Shown piece after piece: positions 1-11,437 of a stretch of DNA of 64,000 nt. The position numbers were made by a program, and so were the translations under genes. Every line of letters starts with the position of its first letter. Within the stretch, counting starts at the first letter, position 1. Origin of the DNA: Piper betle (taxonomy: Eukaryota > Streptophyta > Magnoliopsida > Piperales > Piperaceae); contig JAURVB010003251.1 in NCBI GenBank assembly GCA_033002965.1, positions 62,001 to 126,000 on the forward strand, written 5' to 3'. The notes below the pieces were generated by a model, which was not told the origin of the DNA, did no database searches, and saw nothing but the letters and a program-made list of their open reading frames with translations.

Positions 1-313
1 ATGCTCTATAACTAATAACCCACCCGAATATAATCAAACGCATCCTAATGCGTTATTCGGCCTAAAACTATTTCTACGATCAAACATATAAAAAGAAAAA
101 AATACTGCATACTTTCATATATTCAGATAACTCGCATCTCACCATCTTCTCGACGTTATCATCATATATTCAGGTACACCTGACTCTCATCGCTCATAAC
201 TCACGGCTGGTCTCGACTCAGCACGCGATTCATGAAACTGACTCGACTCGAACCAACGGTCGAACCGACTGGTTCGGTAACGTAAAACCCTGACTCGAGT
301 CACGGGTTTTACA
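1..313 (-). mobile_element. LTR end fragment (Tekay/Del-like Ty3/gypsy)
   Basis: This segment resembles bases 29927-30241, with shared blocks such as atgctctataacta, taatgcgttattcgg/taatgagttattcag and the terminal cgggttttaca. Read on the minus strand it begins TGTAAAACCCG at base 313, the same terminus as the complete 2.9 kb LTR at 27304-30241. The rest runs off the left edge of the window. It carries no coding sequence. The lineage name is inferred from LTR length and termini only. Confidence 0.6.
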
Positions 314-424
314 CCGGCCGACGCCCGATCAGACAAGCCAACCGACCTCGACCGATTCGCCGCCACCACCGTTGGGCCAAGCTTGATGAGCAGGTGCTAA
401 CCCATAGCCCCATTACCGGAAAAA

Positions 425-2275
425 TTGCAGAAAAGCTGGAAACTACAAGAAATTATCAAAAAACCAGATTACCTGGAATTCACCAGATTTTTTACCGAAC
501 TTAGCCCGTTAAATTTAATTAAACTTCGGATGTTGTCGAGTGCCAAATTCAAGTTCCGAGATACGCGATCAAATCCTAACCGGTCATCGATTAATATCAC
601 CGACGACGTGAGATATAATTACCTTCGATTTAATTATTTAAAATTAATAATTGTTATTATGACATGTTAGGATTGATTATTTATTGTAATGAATGCCTGA
701 TTGCGAATAAAGTGATGATTTGTATGATTTGATTGATATTGAATGAATATTAATGATCTAATTAGGTAAATCAAATCTTAACATGCTAGTTAACTGCAAT
801 GTAACTTAGAAAAACATATTAAAATCAGTGTGAATAGGATGAGCTAGGGATATTTTTATTGTGATGAGGATTGTTGTATTTGATTGATGATTATTGTATT
901 GTGAGTGTGATGTACATGATAAGTTTGATGTATCATTTAGTTAGTAGACATTAGCTTTTAGATTTGATATGTAGGTATAGAATAGGATCTCGCCGTCTAA
1001 GTGCGAGGACACGCTCGGAACTTGTGTCAGGTCTGTTTAAGACTTGTTCCCTGTTTTACGCTCTATTTTATTGTATATTTATTTTATTACTTAGAGGACG
1101 AATTGAGTGACGTTTTATTGGATCCTACTTAACTCAGACCATTTAATCAACCGATTTTTCGGATTAATAACCTTCGAGGATGAGATCACTAGAGTTTGAT
1201 TTCGAAAATAAGATCCATCGTAATTTGCTTTCGGGCATATTATATAAATCCCTTCCTATTTCAGTGGTTCCAAAGATGGGAAAATTAGCTCGCACGTATC
1301 ATGAGCTGGTGTGCATGCACGTCTAAACTTATTGTTCAAAGGGTAATAAAGGCCTAAAAGAATTATGGAGGAAAGAAGAGGGCTTAACATATACTGGTTT
1401 CAAAGGAATATAAAAATGAGAAAATGCTGAGAGAGACATTAGATTACTCAGTTCAGGACGCTATTAGGTCTGCAGCATGTAGTTCCTCAGTAGATGCCCT
1501 TAGGAATGTTCAAGGGAAGTATAAAAATATTTTTATTCAAAATGAGAGACAACTCTCATTTGTTAGTTTGTTATGTAATATTTTTAGACTAATAACACTC
1601 ATTACTCACGTTATATATATATATATATATATATGAAGATTAAATACGAGATACACTGGCTTGGACAGAATGTTTGTTTTATCTGTTTTGGTTGTTTGTT
1701 ATGTTTACTATGAAAATAAAATTCTTGTGATGAAATTGCTGATATAAAGGGGATATGATGTAGATTTTGGTAAATAGAAATGAATAGTGATAATATAATC
1801 TAAAATATATATATTAGTGTGCAGATTGAATAATAAAATTAGAAATGAGATTGAACAGGTGGGTCAAGACCCAAAACGTAAAATATTTTGTTGCGGTTGA
1901 ATTAAATATTTATGTGAAAAATATAATATAATGGATGTATGTGGATTTCTATATATATATATATACAGGTTGATTTGATAAGGTGGCCCCTAATTGTATT
2001 TTTTAGGAAAGATTTTGTCTGTTTTATTTTCAAAATTTTTATTGATTTATCGTAATTATTTTAGTATGTAAATTTGTTGTCATGTTATCTTTTTAGTAGT
2101 ATCTTAGGATTCCGTGTATTTATCCATGCATAGCGATTAGTATCGATTAGTATCTTCCATCTTGGAACACTGAGAGTAGATCCACTCTGGTTAAATTCGA
2201 GTTAGCCAACTTAATCGGGACCTGTGACGTTCTGGTTCGATTCATGAGCGAGCCGGATTCGGTGTGTGATATGTA
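425..2275 (+). mobile_element. Truncated LTR copy in inverted orientation
   Basis: Bases 425-2275 match, over almost 1.9 kb, the reverse complement of about 27310-29330. Shared blocks include the region around 1160-1260 (taataaccttcgaggatgag), 1365-1600 (attatggaggaaag, gtagatgcccttagg) and 2225-2270 (gagccggattcgg). The copy lacks roughly the first kilobase of the complete LTR and abuts the inverted fragment at 1-313. A TA microsatellite lies at 1612-1634 and another near 1952. Short open frames such as 425-670 correspond to diverged LTR sequence, not genes. Confidence 0.65.
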
Positions 2276-3330
2276 ATCGTCCAAGATCCTTCCTTTTTAT
2301 GAAGAGATCACGTGCCTCCTTCCTAATTCATACTATAGGATGTTGTGGCCAATCCCACTTCTACTCAAATTATGAATAATTTGAATCAGGAAGGCGCTCT
2401 GTTCTAGCATTATGCTTATCTAAAACCATTTTAATTTGTGCAAAATTAGCCGTATGGTTTTGAGTTCCTACAAGCTTAATTATTTAATTTTGAAAATTTT
2501 GGAATGAAAATAATTGGTTTGCACTTAAAATTTGCAAAGAAGTTATTAAGTTCAAATAATTCTTACTCGCCTTGTATACACGAGAACTTAGAGCTTCTAT
2601 AATTTGTAACTTATTTAAATCACATTAATTAGTATGATCCCATAATTACCTAAAATCAACGTAGATAAAAGTGAGTAAACACAATTAATCAGGGCAATAA
2701 TCAAATTTTATATCAACTTACCCTTTGATTTTATTTTTCAAATTAACCAAAATAAAGTTATTTTTAAATATTTTAAAATAGTATATAATTTTATCAAAAA
2801 AAAATCGTATATAATTGACAAGTCTTGCCGATGTTATACAAACAAAATAAAAATTTGTAAACTTCTTATTCATGCACGCTCACTCTCGTAAGTCATAAAT
2901 AAGTGATAGAGAACAATTTAATCGACTAGAGGAACAAAGCCCTCAAAATAAAAATTATTCATCCACTCAATTATAAGTTAGAAAACCCTTCAAGATCAAA
3001 ACAAACTAAAAATAATTTTTGAGTAGAAAGTGTTTCTCCTGCCATGATCTTATTGCGTCTTGAGGTGCAAGATATGTAAAATACAAGCTATAGAATTGGG
3101 AAGAAAAGTACATGCTATTTGTGAACTTTGACAAAAAAAAATGATTAAATTACTTCTAATTACTTCAAATATGTATGTATGCCAACTATATTGTTCAGCT
3201 TTCCCTTGAAAAAACCTCTAAATATGTTTCTAGTTTGCATATATGGAACACATGAAATAACAGCAACAACAGCGAAAAAAAATCAATAATGTCTATCAAC
3301 TTTTGTGTAATACATATATATCAGTTTTTC
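2276..3330. other. AT-rich intergenic sequence
   Basis: I see no open frame with protein-like composition, RNA gene or repeat boundary here. The sequence is strongly AT-rich with A and T runs. Confidence 0.6.
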
Positions 3331-3753
3331 TCACAATTTCATGCCACCAAACGTTCTCTCCAATCTAGCAAGGTACTCGTCTAAATCCTCCATATTCCTA
3401 GCTTCCTCCATGGCTACGTCGTCGGCTCCCTCCGCCATGATCACGTCGGGCTCCTCCTTCTTCCTCTGCTCCCACCGCGGCCGAGCAGTGTTGATCTGGG
3501 TCATCTCGGCATCACCTGACGCGGAGAGGGCGATGGACTTGAGGACGGTGAAGGCCGCATGCAGTCAATGGAAGGTGGAGAGCATGGTGGAGGTGTTGGT
3601 ACGTAGGGTTTTGTCTTGGCTGACCTCCCACTGTTTCTGTCGGTATGCTTGCCCGACTTGGCCGACGGTTAGCCGGCGGCCTTCTTCACACATAGGGAGG
3701 CCCAGCAAGTTGTGGAAGTAATACAATTGATCACGAGAGAACCTCTTCGCCAT
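3331..3753 (-). pseudogene. Orphan GC-rich reading frame with one internal TGA
   Basis: Starting at the ATG at 3753, one minus-strand frame stays open for 62 codons, meets a single TGA at 3567-3565, then continues in the same frame for 77 codons to a TGA at 3333-3331. The second half is acidic and protein-like (for example MEDLDEYLARLERTFGGMKL). The block is GC-rich inside very AT-rich flanks, as expected of a coding segment. I do not recognise the family. It may be a pseudogene, a gene fragment carried by a transposon, or a gene with a wrong base at the stop. No introns or promoter motifs are clear. Confidence 0.4.
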
Positions 3754-4640
3754 GGATGGTATGTTGTTTTGGGGGAGAAGGAAGGACTAATTACTTGGTG
3801 CATTGATCAAAACGTAGAAGAAATAATATGGAGAGACAAAAAACTATAAAGACAAACCAATTTATAGACGGTAAAATTATAAGTGGTTGAGTACAAATTC
3901 AAGTGCAAATAGGCTCAAATTTGTCAAATATTGGATTTCTTTTCTTGATTCAATTTAGACTCTTATATATTTATCTTTTGTCCTTTTATAATAACTTCGA
4001 ACATCATCCGATGCTCTATATACTACACGCACAATACGATGATCCCAGTTAAAATATTATCATTTAATTTATTTATATATAAGAAAAATTATTACTAATA
4101 TAAACATACTATTTACTAATTGTACATAAAAATGTGAATATTTGAACATTATGAAAAATTATATCATAAATTTAAAATACACCATTAACTTGCGCACATT
4201 AAAAAAAAAGCATCGGAAATTTTACATCATATAAAATAAGTCAATAAAATATTTCCTATTTTCCTTTTCGGTTTTTATCTTTCTCTTTACTACTAAAAAC
4301 CTTTTCTTTTCTTTTTATTACATTTTATTTGTACTTTGTAGTAGTTTTTCTCTCTTTATTCTCTCACTTCAATTATACCCGTTAGCACGACCTTTCAATT
4401 AAACTTGTTGGTATTCGAGTTGATTTAAGTTCAAGTTAGTTCAATTTACATTTGCTTAATACTCTCCTTTTGTATAACTCACAATTAAAATTTACTTCAA
4501 ATTTAATATTTCCTATTTTAACATAATTTTCAGCTAAATAATTTTTGTATTTTTATTCAGAATTTTTATTATGCCTTAATATGAGTCAAACCGAATCTAA
4601 CTAGTCAAACATACACAAGCCCAACCTCCTGTCAATGGAA
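3754..4640. other. AT-rich intergenic sequence
   Basis: No coding or RNA feature is visible. The right end, about 4640-4770, is richer in GC and pyrimidines and is probably the first non-coding exon of the acyl carrier protein gene, with a possible donor near 4775. Confidence 0.5.
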
Positions 4641-5826
4641 CCGTGAAACATCTAAAAGCATTCTCTGCCATTGACCCGGGCTCCCCTTCTCGGCGCCGCC
4701 ATTGCCCACCTCCTCTAAGCTTTTATTTCTCTTTGCTTCTTGTCTCGTCCAGTACTGTCCCAGCGGTATTGAAAACTGTAGGTTTGAAACAACTTGACTT
4801 GTCCTCCTTTTTTCATCACTTAGAGACGTTCAATGCACTTTATACACGTCTAGTCTCTCCGTGTTTGTTCAAATTTTGTTCGTGGGTAGAGAAATGCTGG
4901 TATCTAATTTGTTGGCATTCGTTTATGTTGGGTGTGCTCCAGATTTTGTTTTAGTGTTGCTAGCAGGTGCCGGCTACGTGTATGTGGAAATGCTTCTATG
5001 AGCCTTGTGGAGGGTTTCAAGCATTTTCATCATGTTGATTGAAGATTGATAGTATTAGTATGGTTTGAACTTGACCGATGTCAGCTCCTTGGATGGTAGT
5101 TTTGAATTTTTCTAAATTTTCTTAATGCAATAATCAAGTATTGAATTTGATTTCTCTTTAACCCACTAAAAGAAGAAAAAGTGCATCTTTTTGACAACCT
5201 TTTAAAATAGACTCTAGTATTGTCTGATGTTAGCGACATGATGACAGATTGCAATTTCATTTTTTCCTTGCATTTTTAGGCACATATAAGGTGTTATGAG
5301 AAGGTTTGATTTTAAGAATAAAATATTAGGATAGAAATTATTGGAGGAACATTTGAAAAAAAAAAGAACAGCGCAGTCTATCCCAGCAGTCTAGAGAGAA
5401 GCTTTGTGGGCTATTTGTTACTGGTGAAAAACATTATCTTTAAGAAAATGGTTGGTTATCATCTTTGAAGGTTGGTTTCTATCTGAAAATTGTTGGAAAA
5501 CTTGTTTCTATTGATCCTCACCAAGTAACAGAAAGCAATATGTTATGAATAGACATTTATTGCAAAATATGAACTTGGGTTCAGCTAAAATGCAGCGGTA
5601 GAAGATCTTATTTTTATTTTTCCTCCGTGGTGTCATTGTCTGATGTTAACTGTTGATTAGATGTTGGTTGAAATTGTCTTTTGGTGAACTAATTGGATTT
5701 TATTTATGAATTTTGTCTTTTAGTGCTCACCTCGGTTCTTTTGGTATTAAAAGCTAGAAACGCGAGTTTGGTGTATTTTCTCCTTGTTTTTAAATTTATT
5801 ATCTGCGATTTACAGCAGGAAGTAAC

Positions 5827-7005
5827 ATGCAGTTTATACGAAGTTCCTTCTTGAAACACATAAGAGGGACAAAACAATACGCTGAATCTTGGGAGTCCTA
5901 TGGAAAATTAAGATGCCGAATGTACTCTTCAAATGCTGATGATTTGACCATCCGTGTCCTTGGGCTTGTCAAGAAATATGATAAACTTGATTCTGAAAAG
6001 GTTACTACAAAAAGCTTGCAATGTCAGTCATTTCTATCTTACTTCTGAAGTTATCTTTATCTGTATTTCCTGTGCGGTCTCCACAAAATAGAAACCAACA
6101 TACAAACAATTTCTGTTTATCTTGAGCTAATTGGACGGCCATATCCAAGTCTGTTTTACTGTGGAGCTTTTCCAGTTAAATGGTCATTGTTAGTAAAATA
6201 ATGATTGATGATAGGTTACTCCATTTCATTATCTAGGTTACTCCATTTCATTATCAGGAAACTCGACGACTTCTCTACTTTCCGTGTCAACCAGCTAGAG
6301 TTGGTGAAATGGATTTTTAAATCGTAAGTGAACAAAAAAATGAAGGATATAAAAGTAGATTTTAAGTTTTAATATACTGAGAACCTTCAAAACCTACAAA
6401 ACAAATGATTTCAAATCACCTGTAGCAGCACTTTGCTTACTCATTTGCTAAGATAACATTCATAAACCATTTGTTTGATCTAATATTTAGTCATATTTTT
6501 TAGGGTTATGACGAGAGAACCAATGCTAAAGATTTTTAGCTAATGGCCATTTTTCATGGTACCTATGCTTGATTTACTGCAAAATATATGTTTTCTTTTA
6601 ATGTGAAGTTTATTGCTTTTGTAGGTGGGATAACTCCTAACAATTGTTAACTTTAAACTCATGGACCATATACGTTATGTAAAGTACATGATTTTCATTT
6701 TTAACCCTGATGGAGAATAGGAATTTTTTATGAATAAATTCTTCTTAATTTGAGGGTAATTTTTTTAACCATGCACTATTTATGTTTTAATTGAAATGTT
6801 CAACCTTATTTAGGTGACTGAGACAGCAGATTTTCAGAAAGATTTGAGTCTTGACAGTTTGGACAGAGTAGAACTAGTCATGGCTATTGAACAGGAGTTC
6901 TCCATTGAGATCCCTGACGAGAAAGCTGATAACTTTACTTGTTGTGCTGACATTGTCAAGTACATTAATTCTGAAAAGAATCAAAAGTTCACAGAGAACT
7001 CCTGA
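5827..7005 (+). CDS. mtACP: Mitochondrial acyl carrier protein (2 coding exons)
   Basis: Coding exons are 5827-6000 and 6814-7005, giving 121 residues. The donor is AAG|GTTACT and the acceptor TTTAG|GTGACT; both exons keep phase 0. The N-terminus (MQFIRSSFLKHIRGTK) is basic and lacks acidic residues over its first 20, as in mitochondrial presequences. The mature part ends in a carrier-protein fold with the phosphopantetheine motif DSLD, Ser at about residue 73, followed by VELVMAIEQEFSIEIPDE. The family carries acyl chains in mitochondrial fatty acid and lipoate synthesis and also associates with complex I. Length and sequence are closest to the plant mtACP3-type proteins. A non-coding first exon near 4650-4775 with an intron ending near 5818 is likely. 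No defect is seen. Confidence 0.9.
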
Positions 7006-8040
7006 AAATCTTCTCTAGGCGTGTAACATACCACTTGCAGCATGGTCATTTTTTATAATGGCCCAATCAATTTCTGCTGACTATATTACCTTTTAGGCAG
7101 TTTATTTTTCTTTATTCTTAACTTTCAAGCTACAACTGTTCTCGTGTTTGAGTAACGGGATTAGCTTGAACGTTTGGACCTAATATTCGACTGCTTGTGA
7201 TGAAACAGGTGTTTTTTTTCTTTTTATTTTTCTGATGAGCTTCTCTCTTTAAGTAACTCCTGCAAAATCTGGTTTTAGACTACCTGGTGTGTTTACATTT
7301 TCACCAACTGGGCAAAGCAGCTAAATTGTTGTAGCCTTTGGTTTTTATTATTATGTTCAAATTTGTTGAAGTTAGCTATTTTAGTTTTTTGCAGTGGGAA
7401 ATATTAAACCACTCTATAATTATATCTCAGAAGAGCTTTCTCTCCTTCATCGAATTAAAGACAAATGAGTCGACACCTTCAATCCTTCATCTTTTTCTTT
7501 AACTTGTTATCCTGATATAACCCACAAACAATAATTATACCACCCATTGTTTGAGCGGCTAAGACCAATATTCGTGCCACTACTGCCAACCAACTCGACT
7601 CGAGGGAGCCCAAGCTAAGTAAATAAAAAATATTGCATATTATATTTGTTAAGCTTTTCACACAATAAAAATCCAAAAAATATAAAATTTTTATTTTGTT
7701 TAAAATAATATTTAGGCATAAAAGTGGGTATAGTTAATAGTGTTCTTAAATAAAAATTACACCTGAAAAAATATCATTATTTAAATTTTAGATGGCTTAA
7801 CCACTTTAAAGACAACATTTACATGTAAAAAAAAATCAACATTTTAAACATCCTGTGAAAGCTCACAAAATTTACTCCTTAGAACAGTGATAAATACAAA
7901 CCAAGCAATAAAAATTGTGAATAAATTTGAGATATATTCATTCCCAATAAATTAGAACCTGCACCGCACCCTCACAAGTAAACTTGAGATGGCTTAACTT
8001 TAATCAAAACCCTTAATGGTCTTTAGATTGCAAAACCTGC
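7006..8040. other. mtACP 3' region and intergenic spacer
   Basis: The first few hundred bases are presumably the 3' UTR of the acyl carrier protein gene. The rest is AT-rich. A short minus-strand open frame at 7479-7676 has no recognisable domain and is probably chance. Confidence 0.5.
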
Positions 8041-8146
8041 CCATGGGGCAGTGAACAATATCCCTTATCAGGAAGCAGTAGATTTTGCTCTTCTGCTCCA
8101 TCAAAATCTCTCAACCTCAAACACCAGCCGCGTCTTCCAGCTCCTC

Positions 8147-8259
8147 CTTATCATCCTCTCCACGTGTGCCAATCCATGCAATCCCATACCCTCCCCTCTT
8201 CCAATCAAAACCAATTTCCAGATTCGCCTATCTGCACCACCCATCCTCTCTTTTATATT
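8147..8259 (+). promoter_or_regulatory. Lhca1 promoter motifs: I-box, G-box, CCAAT, TATA
   Basis: Upstream of Lhca1 are GATAAG read on the minus strand at 8147-8152 (I-box), CACGTG at 8161-8166 (G-box), CCAAT at about 8169-8173 and a TATA-like tttatatt at about 8252-8259. I-box plus G-box pairs are known in light-regulated photosynthesis promoters. The motifs are short, so their function here is an inference from position and gene identity. Confidence 0.5.
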
Positions 8260-8361
8260 CCCTTCCTCCTCGTATACTTACAATATTCTCCATAACCGGC
8301 TCTCTACTTCTACAGCTTTGATATTGGGGAAGCTTGCACTTGTTGTGGGAGAGGAGGAGCA

Positions 8362-9411
8362 ATGGCGTCGATTGCTATGAGAAGCTGTGGGGTGGCTGCC
8401 ACCTTCCCCACCCTCCTTTCCTCCTCCAAGTCCTCCTTCGCCACCTCCCTCGCTCTCCCCACTGTCTTTTCCAATGCTTCGTCACGCTTCACCATGTCTG
8501 CCGATTGGATGCCTGGCCAGCCCCGGCCTCCTTACCTTGACGGCTCTGCTCCTGGGTACGTGCACTTTCCAGTTCCCTTTTGATGTTTTGATGATGTAGT
8601 TGAATGCATAGACAATTGATCAAATCAATAGTTTCTCAAATGTACGCACCGCTTGATTGTTTTTGTTCAGAGACTTTGGCTTCGACCCTCTTCGCCTTGG
8701 GGAGGTTCCAGAGAATCTGGAGAGGTTCAAGGAGTCTGAGCTTATTCACTGCAGATGGGCAATGCTTGCTGTTGTAAGTCATCAAGAAAATAAACCAGTT
8801 TTATCCTCCTCCCTAGTTTGTTTGCCATGGCCGTAATCTATACTAACTAGAGTTGCTAAAACCTATGAATTGGTGAAGCCTGGGATCTTGGTTCCGGAGG
8901 CATTGGGGCTGGGCAACTGGGTGAAAGCTCAAGAGTGGGCTGCTGTACCCGGAGGCCAAGCTACCTACCTTGGCAACCCAGTGCCATGGGGCACACTCCC
9001 CACCATTCTGGTGATTGAGTTCCTCGCCATAGCTTTTGTTGAGCACCAGCGCAGCATTGAGAAAGACACCGAGAAGAAGAAGTACCCCGGTGGTGCCTTT
9101 GATCCCCTCGGCTACTCCAAGGACCCTGTCAAGTTCCAAGAGTACAAGGTCAAGGAGATCAAGAATGGTAATGGTCACACTTCTTGTTTTTCAAGCGCTT
9201 CTTGTCTTGTGTGATACATCGATTGAAGGTGTTGCTAATGGTGTTCTGATTCAATATAGGACGGCTTGCGTTGTTGGCTTTTGTGGGTTTCTGCGTTCAA
9301 CAATCGGCATACCCAGGGACAGGGCCTCTGGAGAACCTGGCCACCCATTTGGCTGATCCATGGCACAACAACATTGGTGACATTATCATCCCCAGATCCA
9401 TTTCGCCTTGA
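8362..9411 (+). CDS. LHCA1: Photosystem I light-harvesting chlorophyll a/b protein Lhca1
   Basis: Four exons, 8362-8555, 8671-8773, 8879-9167 and 9260-9411, give 245 residues with all junctions GT-AG and phases consistent. The first about 45 residues, rich in Ser and Ala, are a chloroplast transit peptide. The mature part contains [20 protein letters not shown], the chlorophyll-binding first helix [20 protein letters not shown], the second helix region [18 protein letters not shown], and the third helix block [20 protein letters not shown] followed by [17 protein letters not shown]. These are diagnostic of Lhca1, which binds chlorophylls and xanthophylls in the thylakoid and forms the antenna of photosystem I with Lhca4. 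The length matches the family and no defect is seen. The gene converges on the NLR gene 494 bp downstream. Confidence 0.97.
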
Positions 9412-9904
9412 GCAAATACCCAGAGTTGAAACTTCACCAAACACCATTGTACAAGACCATGTAATCGTCCGCATGGATTAAGATCCATCATCTCTTCTTC
9501 ATCCCTCCTGCTTGATTTTGAGGCTACAACATTTATATGCATTCTGCTATGTGTGACATCCTTGGAATGTTGTCTTGCAACTGGTAACAAATGAGAAAGT
9601 TAATATCAAAGACGCCAAGATGAACAAATCGTTGATTAATATATCCATGGATGCTAAGTGTATGACTTTGAAACGGATGCAATACATAATAAAACGGGAT
9701 ATTATACAGACATCAAATGGGAATACGGCTGTCCTTCAATCTCATTGACTGCAAGTGGTTTAATGAAAAGCCTTCAACCAATTCTAGCATAGCTTACATC
9801 AGATAATTGCATAGTTAGTCCATTATATCTATGCGCACACACATGCTATTGCGAGCATCAAGATAACATCTTTCAAACAAGAGCTCAAAATTCACAAACT
9901 ATAG

Positions 9905-11437
9905 CTAATCCTTCGTTGTGCACGTTTCTGCAATCTCTTTCACGATCGTCATAATCCTCGCCATTATCACTGTCATGGTCATCATCAACAACAGAGAAAC
10001 CACTTGAAGACTACATAACCTATTTGGTTCAATCCGAATAATTTCCCTTCCTATTCTTTTCGACCAGCTTCTATTTGGGTTTCTCTGCCTCCTTACATTT
10101 TCGCTAAGAAGGTCCTTCAAACCTTCCAGGTTGTCAATCCTATATTCCTCAGCTAATATACTCCAAAAGTTGCTCGCTAATATGTTGAGCCATTGCTCCT
10201 CTGCACTTCCACGTAGCATTGAAGCAAGAACCTTGGTTACTAGGGGAACCCCCTTGCACTTTTGAGCAATTCTCCTCCCTATTACTTCCAACCCTACATT
10301 CACATTGGTCTGCCCAAATGCCTCCTTCTTGAACAGACCCCAACAATTTTCATCATCCAAGCACTCTATTTTGTTGATTGACAAACAGTTCGTTGCCCAA
10401 AGAACTTCATGGTATCTGGTGGTAACAAGAACAATACTTCCTCTCCCACATTGACTAAGAGTAGCTTTTAGACGTACCCAATCCTCGTCCCTCACGGACC
10501 GCACATCATCTAGGACAAATAGACATTTCTTACCACTTACCATGTTCTCAATCTCATGAAATAATCCGGCTGGGCTTATATGATGGTGTTGATATCCAGT
10601 AACAAAGGTGAATATATCTGCAAGTAGCCTCCTATAAGTGAGCTCACCCGCCGTACTCACCCAACATCTCAAATCAAACTCATCCTTCACTCTTGGGTCG
10701 TCGAAACCAAATTGGGCAAGTGTGGTCTTGCCTATCCCCGCCACACCCTCAATCCCAAGCACTGAATAATTCCTAGCACTTCGATGATCTTCACCAAGCA
10801 GCCACTTTATCAAACTCTGTTTTTCTTCATCCCTGCCAAATATCTCACAGATAGCTACCGAGTTGCTTGTTTGAAGCCTGCGGTAAGACGAGTTCTCCTC
10901 ATGTTTAAGGCCATATTCACTAGCCTCTCCAACAAGCGCTTGAAGCTTGTCCATGAGCTTGTTTAACTTAGGCACAATTTGTGGCCTAAACAAGGGGAGG
11001 TCGATGTGGATCATGTCATCTTTTTGCAGCCGTTTATGCAGGTCTTGGACGTAAGAATTCATATTGTCCAAACAGTGACCCGCTTCCTTCACCTCTTCCA
11101 TCCAAATACCCACAATCTCCTTCCTAGACATTTGACGTTCGCCGTCTTTGTAAACCAGTTTGATCTTCGCGAGCAGCTTTCGCAATTGCTTCAACTCCGA
11201 CTCCATGCCCCATAGGCCAAACATCTTCACCACAACATCAGGGATGGAAGCTTCATATAGTGATGGTACCTCTGCATTCACATCCGGCTCTACACCTTGT
11301 TGCCCATAGTTAGGATAGATCGGACCAGCCGTACCTGCTTGTGTGGACGAGCTAGAACTGGCCGTGCTTTCGGGGGAGGTAGTGGCTGCTCGAGCCCTGT
11401 TTGCCCTTAGAGCGCTGTTGAGAATGATTTCCTGCAT
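9905..11437 (-). CDS. Truncated CC-NB-ARC (NLR) protein without LRR
   Basis: A single-exon frame of about 510 residues from the first ATG at 11437; the frame is open upstream to a GTG at 11467, so an upstream exon is possible. A Ser/Thr-rich N-terminal stretch precedes a coiled-coil domain (about 65-170) with a weak EDVID-like patch near EAGHCLDNMNSY. The NB-ARC shows the P-loop GVAGIGKTT (231-239), RNBS-A FDLRCWVS, kinase 2 CLFVLDDV (305-312), RNBS-B GSIVLVTTR (333-341) and a GLPL-like KGVPLVTKV. It stops soon after: no MHD motif and no leucine-rich repeats. The last about 30 residues are hydrophobic in this frame but strongly acidic in another, so the true C-terminus is uncertain. NLRs are intracellular immune receptors; truncated forms may act as helpers or be decayed copies. 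Confidence 0.8.
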   Translation of the reverse strand: MQEIILNSALRANRARAATTSPESTASSSSSTQAGTAGPIYPNYGQQGVEPDVNAEVPSLYEASIPDVVVKMFGLWGMESELKQLRKLLAKIKLVYKDGERQMSRKEIVGIWMEEVKEAGHCLDNMNSYVQDLHKRLQKDDMIHIDLPLFRPQIVPKLNKLMDKLQALVGEASEYGLKHEENSSYRRLQTSNSVAICEIFGRDEEKQSLIKWLLGEDHRSARNYSVLGIEGVAGIGKTTLAQFGFDDPRVKDEFDLRCWVSTAGELTYRRLLADIFTFVTGYQHHHISPAGLFHEIENMVSGKKCLFVLDDVRSVRDEDWVRLKATLSQCGRGSIVLVTTRYHEVLWATNCLSINKIECLDDENCWGLFKKEAFGQTNVNVGLEVIGRRIAQKCKGVPLVTKVLASMLRGSAEEQWLNILASNFWSILAEEYRIDNLEGLKDLLSENVRRQRNPNRSWSKRIGREIIRIEPNRLCSLQVVSLLLMMTMTVIMARIMTIVKEIAETCTTKD

